Assembly (NCBI GenBank): GCA_902494345.1
Contig: CABUSV010000012.1
Location: 1-64,000, forward strand
Length of the DNA stretch: 64,000 bases
Direction of reading: 5' to 3'
From: an uncultured Collinsella sp.
Lineage (GTDB): Bacteria > Actinomycetota > Coriobacteriia > Coriobacteriales > Coriobacteriaceae
The notes below the pieces were generated by a model, which saw only the letters and a list, made by a program, of their open reading frames with translations, did not search any database and had not been told where the DNA came from. Below, in pieces: positions 33,781 through 41,651 of this stretch. The stretch's first letter is position 1; the number at the start of each line of letters is the position of its first letter. The position numbers and the translations under genes are program-made.

Positions 33781-34652
33781 TACCCCAGGCGCTCCATAAT
33801 GGTCGCGGCGATTGCAGGACGGTTCATAGTGTACAGGTGCAGACCGTCGGCACCGTGCTCCTTAAGGTCGCAAAGCTGACGAGCAGCATAATCTACACCG
33901 GCAGCCTGCAGGCTCTCGGGGTCGTTCTCGTACTTGGCGAGGATCTTGATGACGGGGGAGGGCAGCGACGCGCCGCACATAAAGACCATGCGGCTGATTT
34001 GCGACTTGCCCATAAACGGCATGATGCCCGCGGTGATGGGCGCGGTGATGCCGGCCTTGTCGGCAAGCTCGCGGAAGCGATAGAAGCACTCGTTATCAAA
34101 GAAGAGCTGTGTCACAAAGAAGCTCGCGCCGGCGTCTTGCTTTTGTTTGAGGTGCTCGACCGAGAGGTTGAGATCCTCACAGGCAATGTGACCCTCGGGG
34201 TAGGCTGCGGCGCCCACGCAAAAGCCGGCGTCGACGAGCTCGGGGATGAGGTCACGGGCGTAGGCGTAGTCGGAGGCGGGCTTGTCGTCCTCGGTCGCGC
34301 CAGCGGGCAGGTCGCCGCGCAGGGCCAGCACGTTTTCCACGCCGGCGGTGCGATACTCGTCGATCTTGGCGGCGATATCGGCGTGCGAGCGGCCCACGCA
34401 GGTAAGGTGCGCTACCGAGGGCGTATCGAATTCGCTCGAAATCATATGCGCGATGGGGGCGGTGGTGGCACCGTTACCAGAGCCGCCGGCCGAGCAGGTG
34501 ACCGAGACAAAGCTCGGCGAAAGCTTGCACAGGTTGCCTGCCACCTCGCGAGCCGTATCGAGGGTAAGCTCACCCTTGGGCGGGAACATCTCAAACGAAA
34601 TGGGTGCGGTGCCCTGGGATGCTGCCTGCTTAAAAACCTCGTCGACGCGCAT
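33780..34652 (-). CDS. metF: 5,10-methylenetetrahydrofolate reductase
   Basis: A 290-residue enzyme that makes 5-methyl-THF for MetH. The N-terminal ISFEMFPPKGE, the catalytic Glu in FEMFPPK and the later LRGDLP and FFVTQLFFDN motifs are typical. The start at 34652 (MRVDEVFKQ) follows AAAGGAG; the longer 34772 reading is rejected. First gene of the operon metF, activation protein, metH. I looked for an S-box (SAM) riboswitch upstream and did not see one. Confidence 0.95.
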   Translation of the reverse strand: MRVDEVFKQAASQGTAPISFEMFPPKGELTLDTAREVAGNLCKLSPSFVSVTCSAGGSGNGATTAPIAHMISSEFDTPSVAHLTCVGRSHADIAAKIDEYRTAGVENVLALRGDLPAGATEDDKPASDYAYARDLIPELVDAGFCVGAAAYPEGHIACEDLNLSVEHLKQKQDAGASFFVTQLFFDNECFYRFRELADKAGITAPITAGIMPFMGKSQISRMVFMCGASLPSPVIKILAKYENDPESLQAAGVDYAARQLCDLKEHGADGLHLYTMNRPAIAATIMERLG

Positions 34653-34786
34653 ATCGTGCTCCTTTAGATATTTAGTGCGATGTGTTGTAAGGATTCTACA
34701 GCACCACTGTGCTACGGTGGAGTTTCGCTCGCTATTTGGGGATACCAATCGAAGATGTTTCGCTATCGGCATTCCCTATAACAGTG

Positions 34787-34866
34787 TAGCTAATTTAGGA
34801 CGGGGCTATATCGACTGGTATCTGATGCAAAATACCAGTCAAAATGGCCCCGTCCCAAATTAGCTA
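34787..34866. repeat. Nested palindromic element with 20-bp arms
   Basis: Outer arms 34787-34806 and 34847-34866 (TAGCTAATTTAGGACGGGGC and its complement, one mismatch) enclose an inner stem ACTGGTAT (34814-34821) with ATACCAGT (34832-34839). It lies between divergent metF and glnA-III promoters. Confidence 0.75.
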
Positions 34867-34969
34867 CTCTTACATCATGCGGGGAGGTCTGCAATTTATG
34901 CAGTTCGTTGGCTGTTGAGGGTGGTAATAATCCTGCGATGCTGTAACCTCATTGATTGGTTTCGTGACA

Positions 34970-34990
34970 GCAACATAACGGTAATGTTGC
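34970..34990. promoter_or_regulatory. Inverted repeat upstream of glutamine synthetase
   Basis: GCAACAT (34970-34976) and ATGTTGC (34984-34990), 7-nt spacer, about 85 bp before the glnA-III start. A possible nitrogen-regulator site; no consensus was matched. Confidence 0.35.
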
Positions 34991-35075
34991 GGAAACACGA
35001 CGAGCCTAATCTATGACTCGTTCGTTAGTAATCAACACCGCATCTCACGCGGTGCCGATACGAAGGGAGTTCCGT

Positions 35076-37163
35076 ATGGCCGATCTTACTGACCGCTTCG
35101 GGACCATGGTGTTCTCTGAGGAAGTCATGAAGGACTACCTCCCCAAGGACATTTGGAAGCGCCTTGCTGCAACCCTCGAGGACGGTGAGCCGCTCGACCT
35201 GGATGTGGCCAACGCCGTTGCCCACGCCATGAAGGTCTGGGCCATCTCCAAGGGCGCCACGCACTACGCCCACTGGTTCCAGCCGCTTTCGGGCATTACT
35301 TCCGAGAAGCACGATAGCTTCCTTGAGCCCAACCACGACGGCACCGCCATTACCAAGTTTACGGGCAAGAACCTCATCCAGGGCGAGCCGGACGCCTCGA
35401 GCTTCCCCAACGGCGGCCTGCGCGCCACCTTCGAGGCCCGTGGCTACACCGCTTGGGATCCCACTAGCCCCGCTTTTATCAAGGACGACGTCCTGTGCAT
35501 CCCCACGGCTTTCTGCTCCTACACGGGCGAGGCCCTGGACAAGAAGACCCCGCTGCTGCGCTCCATGACCGCGCTCTCGCGTGAGTCCAAGCGCGTTTTG
35601 GCGCTGTTTGGCAAGACCCCCAAGAAGGTCGTTCCTTCCGTGGGTGACGAGCAGGAGTACTTCCTGATCAAGAAGGACGCTTACCGCAAGCGCAAGGACC
35701 TGGTCATCACCGGCCGCACCCTCTTTGGTGCTGCTCCCTGCAAGGGCCAGGAGCTCGAGGAGCACTACTTTGGCGCTATCCGCCCCACCGTCTCGGCCTA
35801 TATGAAGGACCTGGACGATGAACTGTGGGCGCTTGGCATTCCCGCCAAGACCAAGCACAACGAGGTTGCTCCCTGCCAGCATGAGCTCGCGCCGGTCTAT
35901 GGTGAGGTCAACGAGGCCATCGACCAGAATCTGGTCATGATGGAGAAGATGAAGCTCATCGCCTCCCGCCACGACTTGGTCTGCCTGCTGCACGAGAAGC
36001 CCTTCGAGGGCATTAACGGTTCGGGCAAGCACAACAACTGGTCGCTTGGCACCGAGTCCGAGAATCTGCTCGATCCGGGCGACACCCCGCTCGACAACCT
36101 GCAGTTCATCGTCTTCCTCACCGCGGTGATCGAGGCCGTCGATAACTATCAGGAGCTCCTGCGTGCCTCCGTTGCCTCGGCCGGCAACGACCATCGTCTG
36201 GGCGCCAACGAGGCTCCTCCGGCGATTATGTCCATCTTCCTGGGCGACCAGCTTACCGAGGTCGTCGAGAAGATCATCGATGGCAAGGCTTCCGTCCATG
36301 CCACGCGCGGCGTGCTCGACCTGGGCGCCGATACCCTGCCCAAGCTGATGCAGGACAACACCGACCGCAACCGCACCTCCCCGTTTGCCTTCACCGGCAA
36401 CAAGTTCGAGTTCCGTGCCTGCGGCTCCGAGCAGAACGTCTCCGACTCCAACCTGGTGCTCGATGCCGCCGTGGCCAAGTCGCTCAAGTCCTTCGCCGAC
36501 GCGCTTGAGGGTACGCCCGAGGATGAGTTCCAGGACGCCGCGCTCGAGTACTGCAAGAAGGTCCTGACCGACCACCAGCGCATCCTCTTTTCCGGCGATG
36601 GCTACTCCGACGAGTGGCCCGTTGAGGCCGAGAAACGCGGCCTTGCCAACAACAAGACCACGGCCGACGCCCTGCCCGCCTTTGTTTCCGATAAGGCCAT
36701 CGCGCTCTTTGAGGAGACGGGTGTCCTGACCAAGGCCGAGGCTCAGTGCCGCTACGACTGCAAGCTCGAGAAGTACAACAAGCTCATGAACATCGAGGCT
36801 ACCACGATGGTTCGCGAGGCGCGTCGTACCTATCGCCCGGTCATTACCGCCTATGCCACCAAGGTCGCTAAGGGCCTTGAGACTATTCGTGCCGCCGGTG
36901 CTGAGGCTGCCATGCAGTGCGAGCAGAACACGCTCAACAAGCTCTGCAACGGCATCACCACCATCAACGACTCCATCAAGGCGCTCGACGCCGTGCATCA
37001 GAAGGCCGAGGGCCTCGATGGTCAGGAACAGGCCAACGTGTACGCGCACGAGGTCGTTCCCGCTATGGATACGCTGCGCGCCGCCGTGGATGCGATGGAG
37101 GAGATCGTGGCTGCCGACTACTGGCCGGTCCCGACTTACGACGACATCCTGTTCTACGTGTAG
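35076..37163 (+). CDS. glnN: Glutamine synthetase type III
   Basis: A 695-residue GSIII, the long dodecameric class. It ligates ammonia to glutamate with ATP. Visible segments: [15 protein letters not shown] and [10 protein letters not shown] near the N-terminus, [36 protein letters not shown], and [12 protein letters not shown], which hold Glu and His metal and substrate residues; ATP contacts follow in [16 protein letters not shown]. The start at 35076 (MADLTDRFG) follows GAAGGGAG; the upstream 35013 reading is unsupported. Stand-alone gene with its own terminator. Confidence 0.95.
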   Translation: MADLTDRFGTMVFSEEVMKDYLPKDIWKRLAATLEDGEPLDLDVANAVAHAMKVWAISKGATHYAHWFQPLSGITSEKHDSFLEPNHDGTAITKFTGKNLIQGEPDASSFPNGGLRATFEARGYTAWDPTSPAFIKDDVLCIPTAFCSYTGEALDKKTPLLRSMTALSRESKRVLALFGKTPKKVVPSVGDEQEYFLIKKDAYRKRKDLVITGRTLFGAAPCKGQELEEHYFGAIRPTVSAYMKDLDDELWALGIPAKTKHNEVAPCQHELAPVYGEVNEAIDQNLVMMEKMKLIASRHDLVCLLHEKPFEGINGSGKHNNWSLGTESENLLDPGDTPLDNLQFIVFLTAVIEAVDNYQELLRASVASAGNDHRLGANEAPPAIMSIFLGDQLTEVVEKIIDGKASVHATRGVLDLGADTLPKLMQDNTDRNRTSPFAFTGNKFEFRACGSEQNVSDSNLVLDAAVAKSLKSFADALEGTPEDEFQDAALEYCKKVLTDHQRILFSGDGYSDEWPVEAEKRGLANNKTTADALPAFVSDKAIALFEETGVLTKAEAQCRYDCKLEKYNKLMNIEATTMVREARRTYRPVITAYATKVAKGLETIRAAGAEAAMQCEQNTLNKLCNGITTINDSIKALDAVHQKAEGLDGQEQANVYAHEVVPAMDTLRAAVDAMEEIVAADYWPVPTYDDILFYV

Positions 37164-37194
37164 AGCGTAACTGACATATCGTCACGGTATTGAG

Positions 37195-37226
37195 CCGGGG
37201 TCCGCATCATGCGGGCCCCGGTTTTT
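37195..37226 (+). terminator. Rho-independent terminator of glutamine synthetase
   Basis: CCGGGGTCCGCA, loop TCA, TGCGGGCCCCGG, then TTTTT. Confidence 0.92.
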
Positions 37227-37284
37227 GTTTGCGAAGGACGTTTAGGAGTCCGTTTTGCAACTGATTCGCCCACGTAATAAGGGG

Positions 37285-37507
37285 CCGTGGGCAAAAAACG
37301 TCAAATATGAGTACTGTCACAAGTCCTGTAACATTATTTATTTGCAAAATATGTAGTGTTACGCAACATATGTCCAAGTACTTAGCCGATAAACGTCTGC
37401 AATTTTTCCGCCGTAGGACGCCTGACGGCTAAATCGCCTTCTGAAGGCATGAAATCGCTGTAACTAAAATGGTAACAGTACTCATATTTGCCATTTTTTG
37501 CCCATGG
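37285..37507. repeat. Large inverted repeat with 35-bp arms
   Basis: Arms 37285-37319 and 37473-37507 share TGGGCAAAAAA and CAAATATGAGTACTGT with few mismatches. The 150-nt centre contains two further stems: GTAACA...TGTTAC (about 37327-37365) and TTAGCCG...CGGCTAA (about 37382-37434). No gene fits in 37228-37586. Confidence 0.7.
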
Positions 37508-37530
37508 TCCATCGGAAGATGCCGGGATCC

Positions 37531-37583
37531 GCACCCTGCCGGGTCCGAATCCCGGCATATCGGTAGCAAAAAGCCCGCTACCG
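37531..37583. repeat. Left part of a 98-nt duplication split by the IS element
   Basis: 37531-37577 matches 39172-39218 at 45 of 47 positions (T-arm-like GGGTCCGAATCCC, then CATATCGGTAGC and AAAAAGCCCG). The unit continues on the other side of the IS at 39036-39080, where GGTAACGGGCTTC and the last 18 nt of tRNA-Glu are repeated from 39229-39269. So the flank of tRNA-Glu exists twice and the left copy was interrupted. Confidence 0.75.
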
Positions 37584-37624
37584 AATTGAACTGCGCCCCA
37601 AATCTTGGACGCCCTAAATAGCGA

Positions 37625-38530
37625 CTAGGCCGCGAGGGCCTGATTCCGGTACTCCTCCGGGGTCAGGCCCTTCAATCTTACCTGCCTCCGGCTCGTGTTC
37701 CAGTGGACTATGTATTCCTCCAGGTCGCGTTTGAAATCCTCGAACGTCTTCCACTCGCGGCCCCTGTAGAACTCGTCCTTGACGTGGCCGAAGAGCTGCT
37801 CGGTGGCGGCATTGTCGATGCAGTTCGCCTTCCTGGACATGCTCTGGACGATGCCGGCGGCCTCGAGCCTGGATGTGTACGAGGCGTGCTGGTACTGCCA
37901 GCCCCGGTCCGAGTGCATGGTCGGGGCGGCGCCCTCGGGGATCTTGGACAGCAGCCCGTCGAGCATCCTCGCCTGCTGGGCCATGTCGGGCGTGGTCGAT
38001 ATGTCGCTCGCCACGATCTCCTTGGTGCAGAAGTCCAGCGTCGGGGCCCAGTAGGCCTTGCCGCCGGCCACCTTGAACTCGGTGACGTCCGTCCCCAGCT
38101 TCCGCCACGGGGCCCCGGCGTCGAAATCCCTCGCGATCACGTTCTCGAACGTCCTGCCGACGACGCCCTTGTACGAGTTGTACCTGTGGTAGGCCGTCTC
38201 GCGTCTGATGCCGCAGCGAATCCCCATCTCGCGCATCATCTTGAGCACGGTCTTGTCGGCTATCACGGCCCCCTCTTCCGCCCTGAGGCACATCGCTATC
38301 TGCCGGTGCCCGCAGCCGTTGGCGGTGCGCGAGAAGATCTCGGCGGCCGCCTCCCGGAGCTCGGGGCGCGTGGGCCTCGGCGGGTGCGCGAGGGCGTAGT
38401 AGTAGGTCGACCGCTTGAGCTCGGCGCATGCGAGCAGGTGCCCGAGCGCGTGCCCCTCGGCGCGCAGGGCCGCGACCGCTTCGGCCTTCGCCCTGGTCAG
38501 AGCCCGTCCCTCTCGACCAGGGCGCGTAAT
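37625..38530 (-). CDS. IS3-family transposase OrfB part
   Basis: An rve/DDE integrase-core protein read in the -1 frame relative to orfA. From the frameshift site it runs through an HTH_21-like region (LKRSTYYYALAHPPRPT) into the catalytic core with Asp in GTDVTEF, Asp in MHSDRGWQYQ and Glu in AATEQLFGHVK; it ends RLKGLTPEEYRNQ. An internal ATG at 38293 would give a truncated 222-residue form. Made mainly as an OrfAB fusion by slippage at A7 (38530-38536 on the plus strand reads T7). It appears intact, so the element may be active. Confidence 0.88.
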   Translation of the reverse strand: MTRPGREGRALTRAKAEAVAALRAEGHALGHLLACAELKRSTYYYALAHPPRPTRPELREAAAEIFSRTANGCGHRQIAMCLRAEEGAVIADKTVLKMMREMGIRCGIRRETAYHRYNSYKGVVGRTFENVIARDFDAGAPWRKLGTDVTEFKVAGGKAYWAPTLDFCTKEIVASDISTTPDMAQQARMLDGLLSKIPEGAAPTMHSDRGWQYQHASYTSRLEAAGIVQSMSRKANCIDNAATEQLFGHVKDEFYRGREWKTFEDFKRDLEEYIVHWNTSRRQVRLKGLTPEEYRNQALAA

Positions 38531-38988
38531 TTTTTTAGGTAGGCCACCTCGGCCTCGAGTCTACGGCACCGCTCCTCGAGCTCCTCCTCGCGGGTCCGCG
38601 GCCTCGCCCTGGAACCGCTCGGCCGGCCCTTGGGCCTCGGGCGCAGGGCCTCCGCGCCGCCCCGGCGGTATAGCGCGCACCACTTCTTGAGCGGCGACAT
38701 CGACATTATGCCGAACGCCGCCATCGCCTCGGTCTTCGTCATGCCGCCGTCGACGACGGCGGAGGCGGCGGCGACCTTCTGCTCGTATGTGTACCTGCCC
38801 TGCTTTCCGTCCATGCGCAGCAGCACCTCGCTCCCGAACGCGCGGTATATCTCCTGCCATCTTCTCACGGCTTCCGCGGGAAGCGAAAGGGCAATCGCGG
38901 CAGATTTATACCCGTGCCCGAGCTCGAAGAGCCCTATGGCCGCCTTCCTGGCCTCGACATCATGCTTCACCCTCAAATCAACGCGCAT
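38497..38988 (-). CDS. IS3-family OrfA, DNA-binding part
   Basis: A 163-residue protein with a helix-turn-helix (HGYKSAAIALSLPAEAVRRW), a second one (MTKTEAMAAFGIMSMSPLKKWCALY) and a C-terminal leucine-zipper-like coil (EEELEERCRRLEAEVAYLKKLRAL), as in IS150-type OrfA. Start at 38988 after GAGG. Near its end the codons CTA AAA AAA TTA give the A-AAA-AAA slippery heptamer for -1 frameshifting into orfB, 30 nt before the TGA. Confidence 0.88.
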   Translation of the reverse strand: MRVDLRVKHDVEARKAAIGLFELGHGYKSAAIALSLPAEAVRRWQEIYRAFGSEVLLRMDGKQGRYTYEQKVAAASAVVDGGMTKTEAMAAFGIMSMSPLKKWCALYRRGGAEALRPRPKGRPSGSRARPRTREEELEERCRRLEAEVAYLKKLRALVERDGL

Positions 38989-39067
38989 AAAGAAAGCCTC
39001 CCATTTCTCATGTCCAAGAAATGGGAGGCAGTTCAAATTGGTAACGGGCTTCACATTTCAAATGGTG

Positions 39068-39193
39068 CCCCCAGCGGGATATCCGCGTGCGGCTGGCGCC
39101 GCCCGCTTCCGCTTCGTCGCTTCGCTCCTTGCGTGCTGCGCTGGAAAACGCTTGCGCGTTTCCTCAGCTCCGCACCCTGTCGGGTTCGAATCC
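39068..39193 (-). repeat. T-arm-bounded GC-rich module, copy 2 (beside tRNA-Glu)
   Basis: Read on the minus strand it starts GATTCGAACCCGACAGGGTG, passes AAACGCGCAAGCGTTT and a series of AGCG repeats, and ends ACGCGGATATCCCGC, merging into the partial tRNA-Glu 3' end. This is the same plan as the module behind tmRNA at 18333-18466 (GAATCGAACTC, CAGGG, AAACGCGGAGCGTTT, ACGCGGAT...CCGC). Confidence 0.6.
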
Positions 39194-39209
39194 CGGCATA
39201 TCGGTAGCA

Positions 39210-39241
39210 AAAAGCCCGTCACCGCGGGGGTAACGGGCTTC
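39210..39241 (-). terminator. Rho-independent terminator of tRNA-Glu
   Basis: On the minus strand: AAGCCCGTTACC, loop, GGTGACGGGCTT, then TTTGC. The older copy of the same terminator is the one split by the IS at 37587. Confidence 0.82.
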
Positions 39242-39251
39242 TTAATTTAAA

Positions 39252-39328
39252 TGGTGCCCCCAGCGGGATTCGAACCCGCGATATCCACCTTGAAAGGGTG
39301 GCGTCCTTGGCCGCTAGACGATGGGGAC
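39252..39328 (-). tRNA. tRNA-Glu (anticodon UUC)
   Basis: On the minus strand GTCCCCATCGTCTAGCGG starts the acceptor and D arm; the anticodon loop is CTTTCAA (UUC); the T arm is CGGGTTCGAATCCCG; CCA is encoded at 39252-39254. Acceptor pairing GTCCCCA/TGGGGGC has one G-U pair. A TATACT -10 box lies just upstream (complement of 39339-39344). It charges glutamate; with GatCAB present the organism likely lacks GlnRS. Confidence 0.97.
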
Positions 39329-39386
39329 AGCGGGAAAGAGTATAGCAGACTTTTTTGCCGGCGCGTATATCGTTGGCAAACTGGAA

Positions 39387-39422
39387 AACCACCACAAAGG
39401 TGCCTATCCCTTTGTGGTGGTT
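39387..39422. repeat. Palindromic intergenic repeat, ACCACCAC family, copy 2
   Basis: AACCACCACAAAG (39387-39399) and CTTTGTGGTGGTT (39410-39422) are perfect arms; the loop is GTGCCTATCC. It is the sister of the palindrome at 3056-3089. It ends just before the murT-gatD stop and could end that transcript. Confidence 0.75.
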
Positions 39423-39428
39423 GGGGCG

Positions 39429-41606
39429 TTAGGGGAGGAGCTTCATGGCAGCGTCGTGGGCGGCGTGCTCGTAGGCGTCGTCGAGAGGCTTGAGCGGCAG
39501 CAGGGCGTTGGCCTGCGCGTCGCCACGGCGCTCGAGGGCGTGCGCGATCAACCAGTCGGCGAGCTCGGGGTTCTTGGGCAGTGCCGGGCCATGCAGGTAC
39601 GTGCCGATGACGCCCTTGTAGACCAGGCCCTCAAGGCCATCATCGCCGTTGTTGCCGGTGCCCGTGACGATGGACGTTCCGAGCGGCGTGGCCTCTGCAT
39701 CGAGCAGGGTGCGACCTCCATGGTTCTCGAATCCCACAAAGGGCTCGGGTGCCAGATCGGTTTTGACGGCTACGTTGCCGATCAGGCGGTCGGAGCCGCG
39801 CACAGTTTCGGCGGCAACGACGCCCAGGCCCTCGATGCGATTCTCGCCCATATAGTACGAACGGCCGAGCAGCTGATAGCTGCCACAGATGGCAAGCAGC
39901 GAGCCGCCATCCTCAACATAGGCCGCAACCTTGTTTTTTTGAGCGAGCAGCTCGTGTGCCACGGCCAGTTGGTCGCGGTCGGAGCCACCGCCCATCATGA
40001 CGATGTCGGCGTCCGTCAGGTCGAGCACCTCGCCCATACGGACCTCGTCTACACGCGCGGGAATGCCACGCCAGGCGCAACGGCGCTCGAGCGCGATAAC
40101 ATTGCCGCCGTCGCCGTAGAGGTTAAGGGCATCGGGATACAGGTAGACGATGCGCAGCGGGCGCGAAAGCTCGACTGGTGCGATGCCGACAGGAAGAGCG
40201 CTGCCGTCGGCACGGGCTACGGCGCGCCCGGCAACAGCGTCGGAAGTGGCGCCCTTCAGTCCGTCGAGTTCTTTGACCAGCGGCGGGAAGGCCGTGTAGT
40301 TGGCGACGGCGTAGAAGGTGTCATCAGCGGCCTCGTTTGCCACGGCGCCAATTGCCTGCGCGACGTCCGAGATAATCGCAGCATCGATGCCGGCGTACTT
40401 GAGGCGCACCTGCATGTCGTGCGCGCGCGTGCCTCCGGCAAAGGCGACAAGACCCGGCGTGTCGGCGATGCGCTCAAAGTCGACGTCGTAGATCCACGAT
40501 ACATCGTGGCCGTCGGCATCGTTGTCGTTGAGGAAGAAAGCGCAGAGTCTGCCGCCTGCCGTCTTGATGGACTGGATTTGTCGATCGAAGCCTACGGGAT
40601 TCTTGGCCAGGTTGGCCTCGACGGTGCGGCCGGCGATATCCCAGCGCCCCATACGACCACCGGCGGGCACATAGGCATCGAGCGTAGGCTGTAGAAGCGC
40701 CGTGTCCACGCCCAACTCGTGCGCGGCAAAGAAGGCGGCGGCAACGTTATAGACCATGTACAGGCCGTTGTAGCGTGTGGCGATGTGTGCGGCAGCCGCG
40801 TCGGGCGCAGATCCAAAGATCAGGTCAAAGCTGTAGCCGTCGCAGCCGAGCTCCACGCCCGTCACGCGACGGACAAGCGCAGGGCGGGCCCAACCGCACG
40901 AGGGGCAATGGTAGGCGCCGAGCTGGCCGTATTGCACGTAGTCATACTCCAGCGGCGCGTTGCACTGTGAGCAAAAACGTGAGTCGCTAATACGGTCGGA
41001 CTCGGTGTTGGTGGCGCCGTCGATGCCAAAGGCAATGCTCGCGTTGGGAACGCGCGCGGCAATCGAGGCACACAACGGGTCGTCGGCGTTGTAGATGAGC
41101 GTCGTTGCCGGCGAAAGCTTCAACGCGTGGGCGATGACCTCCTGGGTGTGATCGATCTCGCCATAGCGATCCAGCTGGTCACGAAACAGGTTGAGCAGCA
41201 CAAAGTACGTCGGCTTGAGCTTGGGCAGAACGCGTACGGTGTAGAGCTCGTCGCACTCAAAAACGCCCACGCGCTTGCCGCTGCTGGTGTGTTTAAGGCC
41301 GCCGCGGGCCTCGAGCAGAGCACCCACCACACCAGGCTCCATATTGTTGCCGGCACGGTTGCACACCACGGCAGCACCGCTGGCAGCAACGGCGTCGGCG
41401 ATGAGGTTGGAAGTGGTGGTCTTACCGTTGGTGCCGGTGATCACCACGCTGCGGTCGACAAGGCCCGCGAGGTCGCTCAGCAACTCGGGGTCGATCTTCA
41501 TGGCGATGCGGCCGGGGAGTACGCCGCCCTGGCGCTTAAGGACGGAGCGCAGCCCCCAGCGGGCGATATCGCTCGAGGTGCAGGCGAGAGATGAGCGGAA
41601 GTTCAT
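39429..41606 (-). CDS. MurT-GatD fusion, lipid II isoglutaminyl synthase
   Basis: A 725-residue protein uniting two enzymes that are separate subunits in staphylococci. The N-terminal MurT part (about 1-475) has the Mur ligase P-loop ITGTNGKTTT (57-65), a Cys4 zinc ribbon (C212, C215, C234, C237) and a C-terminal DUF1727 region. The C-terminal GatD part (about 483-725) is a class I glutamine amidotransferase with Cys574 in LAICGSYQLLG and His672 in GTYLHGP. It amidates the glutamate of the stem peptide of lipid II, needed for efficient cross-linking in Gram-positives. A short linker (about 455-480) joins the parts. Confidence 0.9.
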   Translation of the reverse strand: MNFRSSLACTSSDIARWGLRSVLKRQGGVLPGRIAMKIDPELLSDLAGLVDRSVVITGTNGKTTTSNLIADAVAASGAAVVCNRAGNNMEPGVVGALLEARGGLKHTSSGKRVGVFECDELYTVRVLPKLKPTYFVLLNLFRDQLDRYGEIDHTQEVIAHALKLSPATTLIYNADDPLCASIAARVPNASIAFGIDGATNTESDRISDSRFCSQCNAPLEYDYVQYGQLGAYHCPSCGWARPALVRRVTGVELGCDGYSFDLIFGSAPDAAAAHIATRYNGLYMVYNVAAAFFAAHELGVDTALLQPTLDAYVPAGGRMGRWDIAGRTVEANLAKNPVGFDRQIQSIKTAGGRLCAFFLNDNDADGHDVSWIYDVDFERIADTPGLVAFAGGTRAHDMQVRLKYAGIDAAIISDVAQAIGAVANEAADDTFYAVANYTAFPPLVKELDGLKGATSDAVAGRAVARADGSALPVGIAPVELSRPLRIVYLYPDALNLYGDGGNVIALERRCAWRGIPARVDEVRMGEVLDLTDADIVMMGGGSDRDQLAVAHELLAQKNKVAAYVEDGGSLLAICGSYQLLGRSYYMGENRIEGLGVVAAETVRGSDRLIGNVAVKTDLAPEPFVGFENHGGRTLLDAEATPLGTSIVTGTGNNGDDGLEGLVYKGVIGTYLHGPALPKNPELADWLIAHALERRGDAQANALLPLKPLDDAYEHAAHDAAMKLLP

Positions 41607-41651
41607 GAAGCCGTTCCTAACGTGAATGACATGGTCGTGGCGTTTGCGTCG

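Larger units (their letters stand above)
37587..39035 (-). mobile_element. IS3-family insertion sequence
   Basis: A 1449-bp element beginning TG and ending CA. Terminal inverted repeats of about 24 bp (37587-37610 with 39012-39035; TGAACTGC at the tip and TCTTGGAC at the inner end) and a 3-bp target duplication AAT (37584-37586, 39036-39038), as usual for IS3. It carries orfA and orfB on the minus strand. The target was the loop of a rho-independent terminator (GCCCG...ACC on the left, GGT...CGGGC on the right). Confidence 0.92.

Noticed and set aside
34653..34780. SAM riboswitch before metF
   Set aside because: No S-box pattern visible; the space is short and then occupied by a palindromic repeat.
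37531..37583. A tRNA gene on the plus strand ending in CGGGTCCGAATCCCGG
   Set aside because: Only a T-arm-like piece can be seen; no D arm, anticodon arm or CCA fits.
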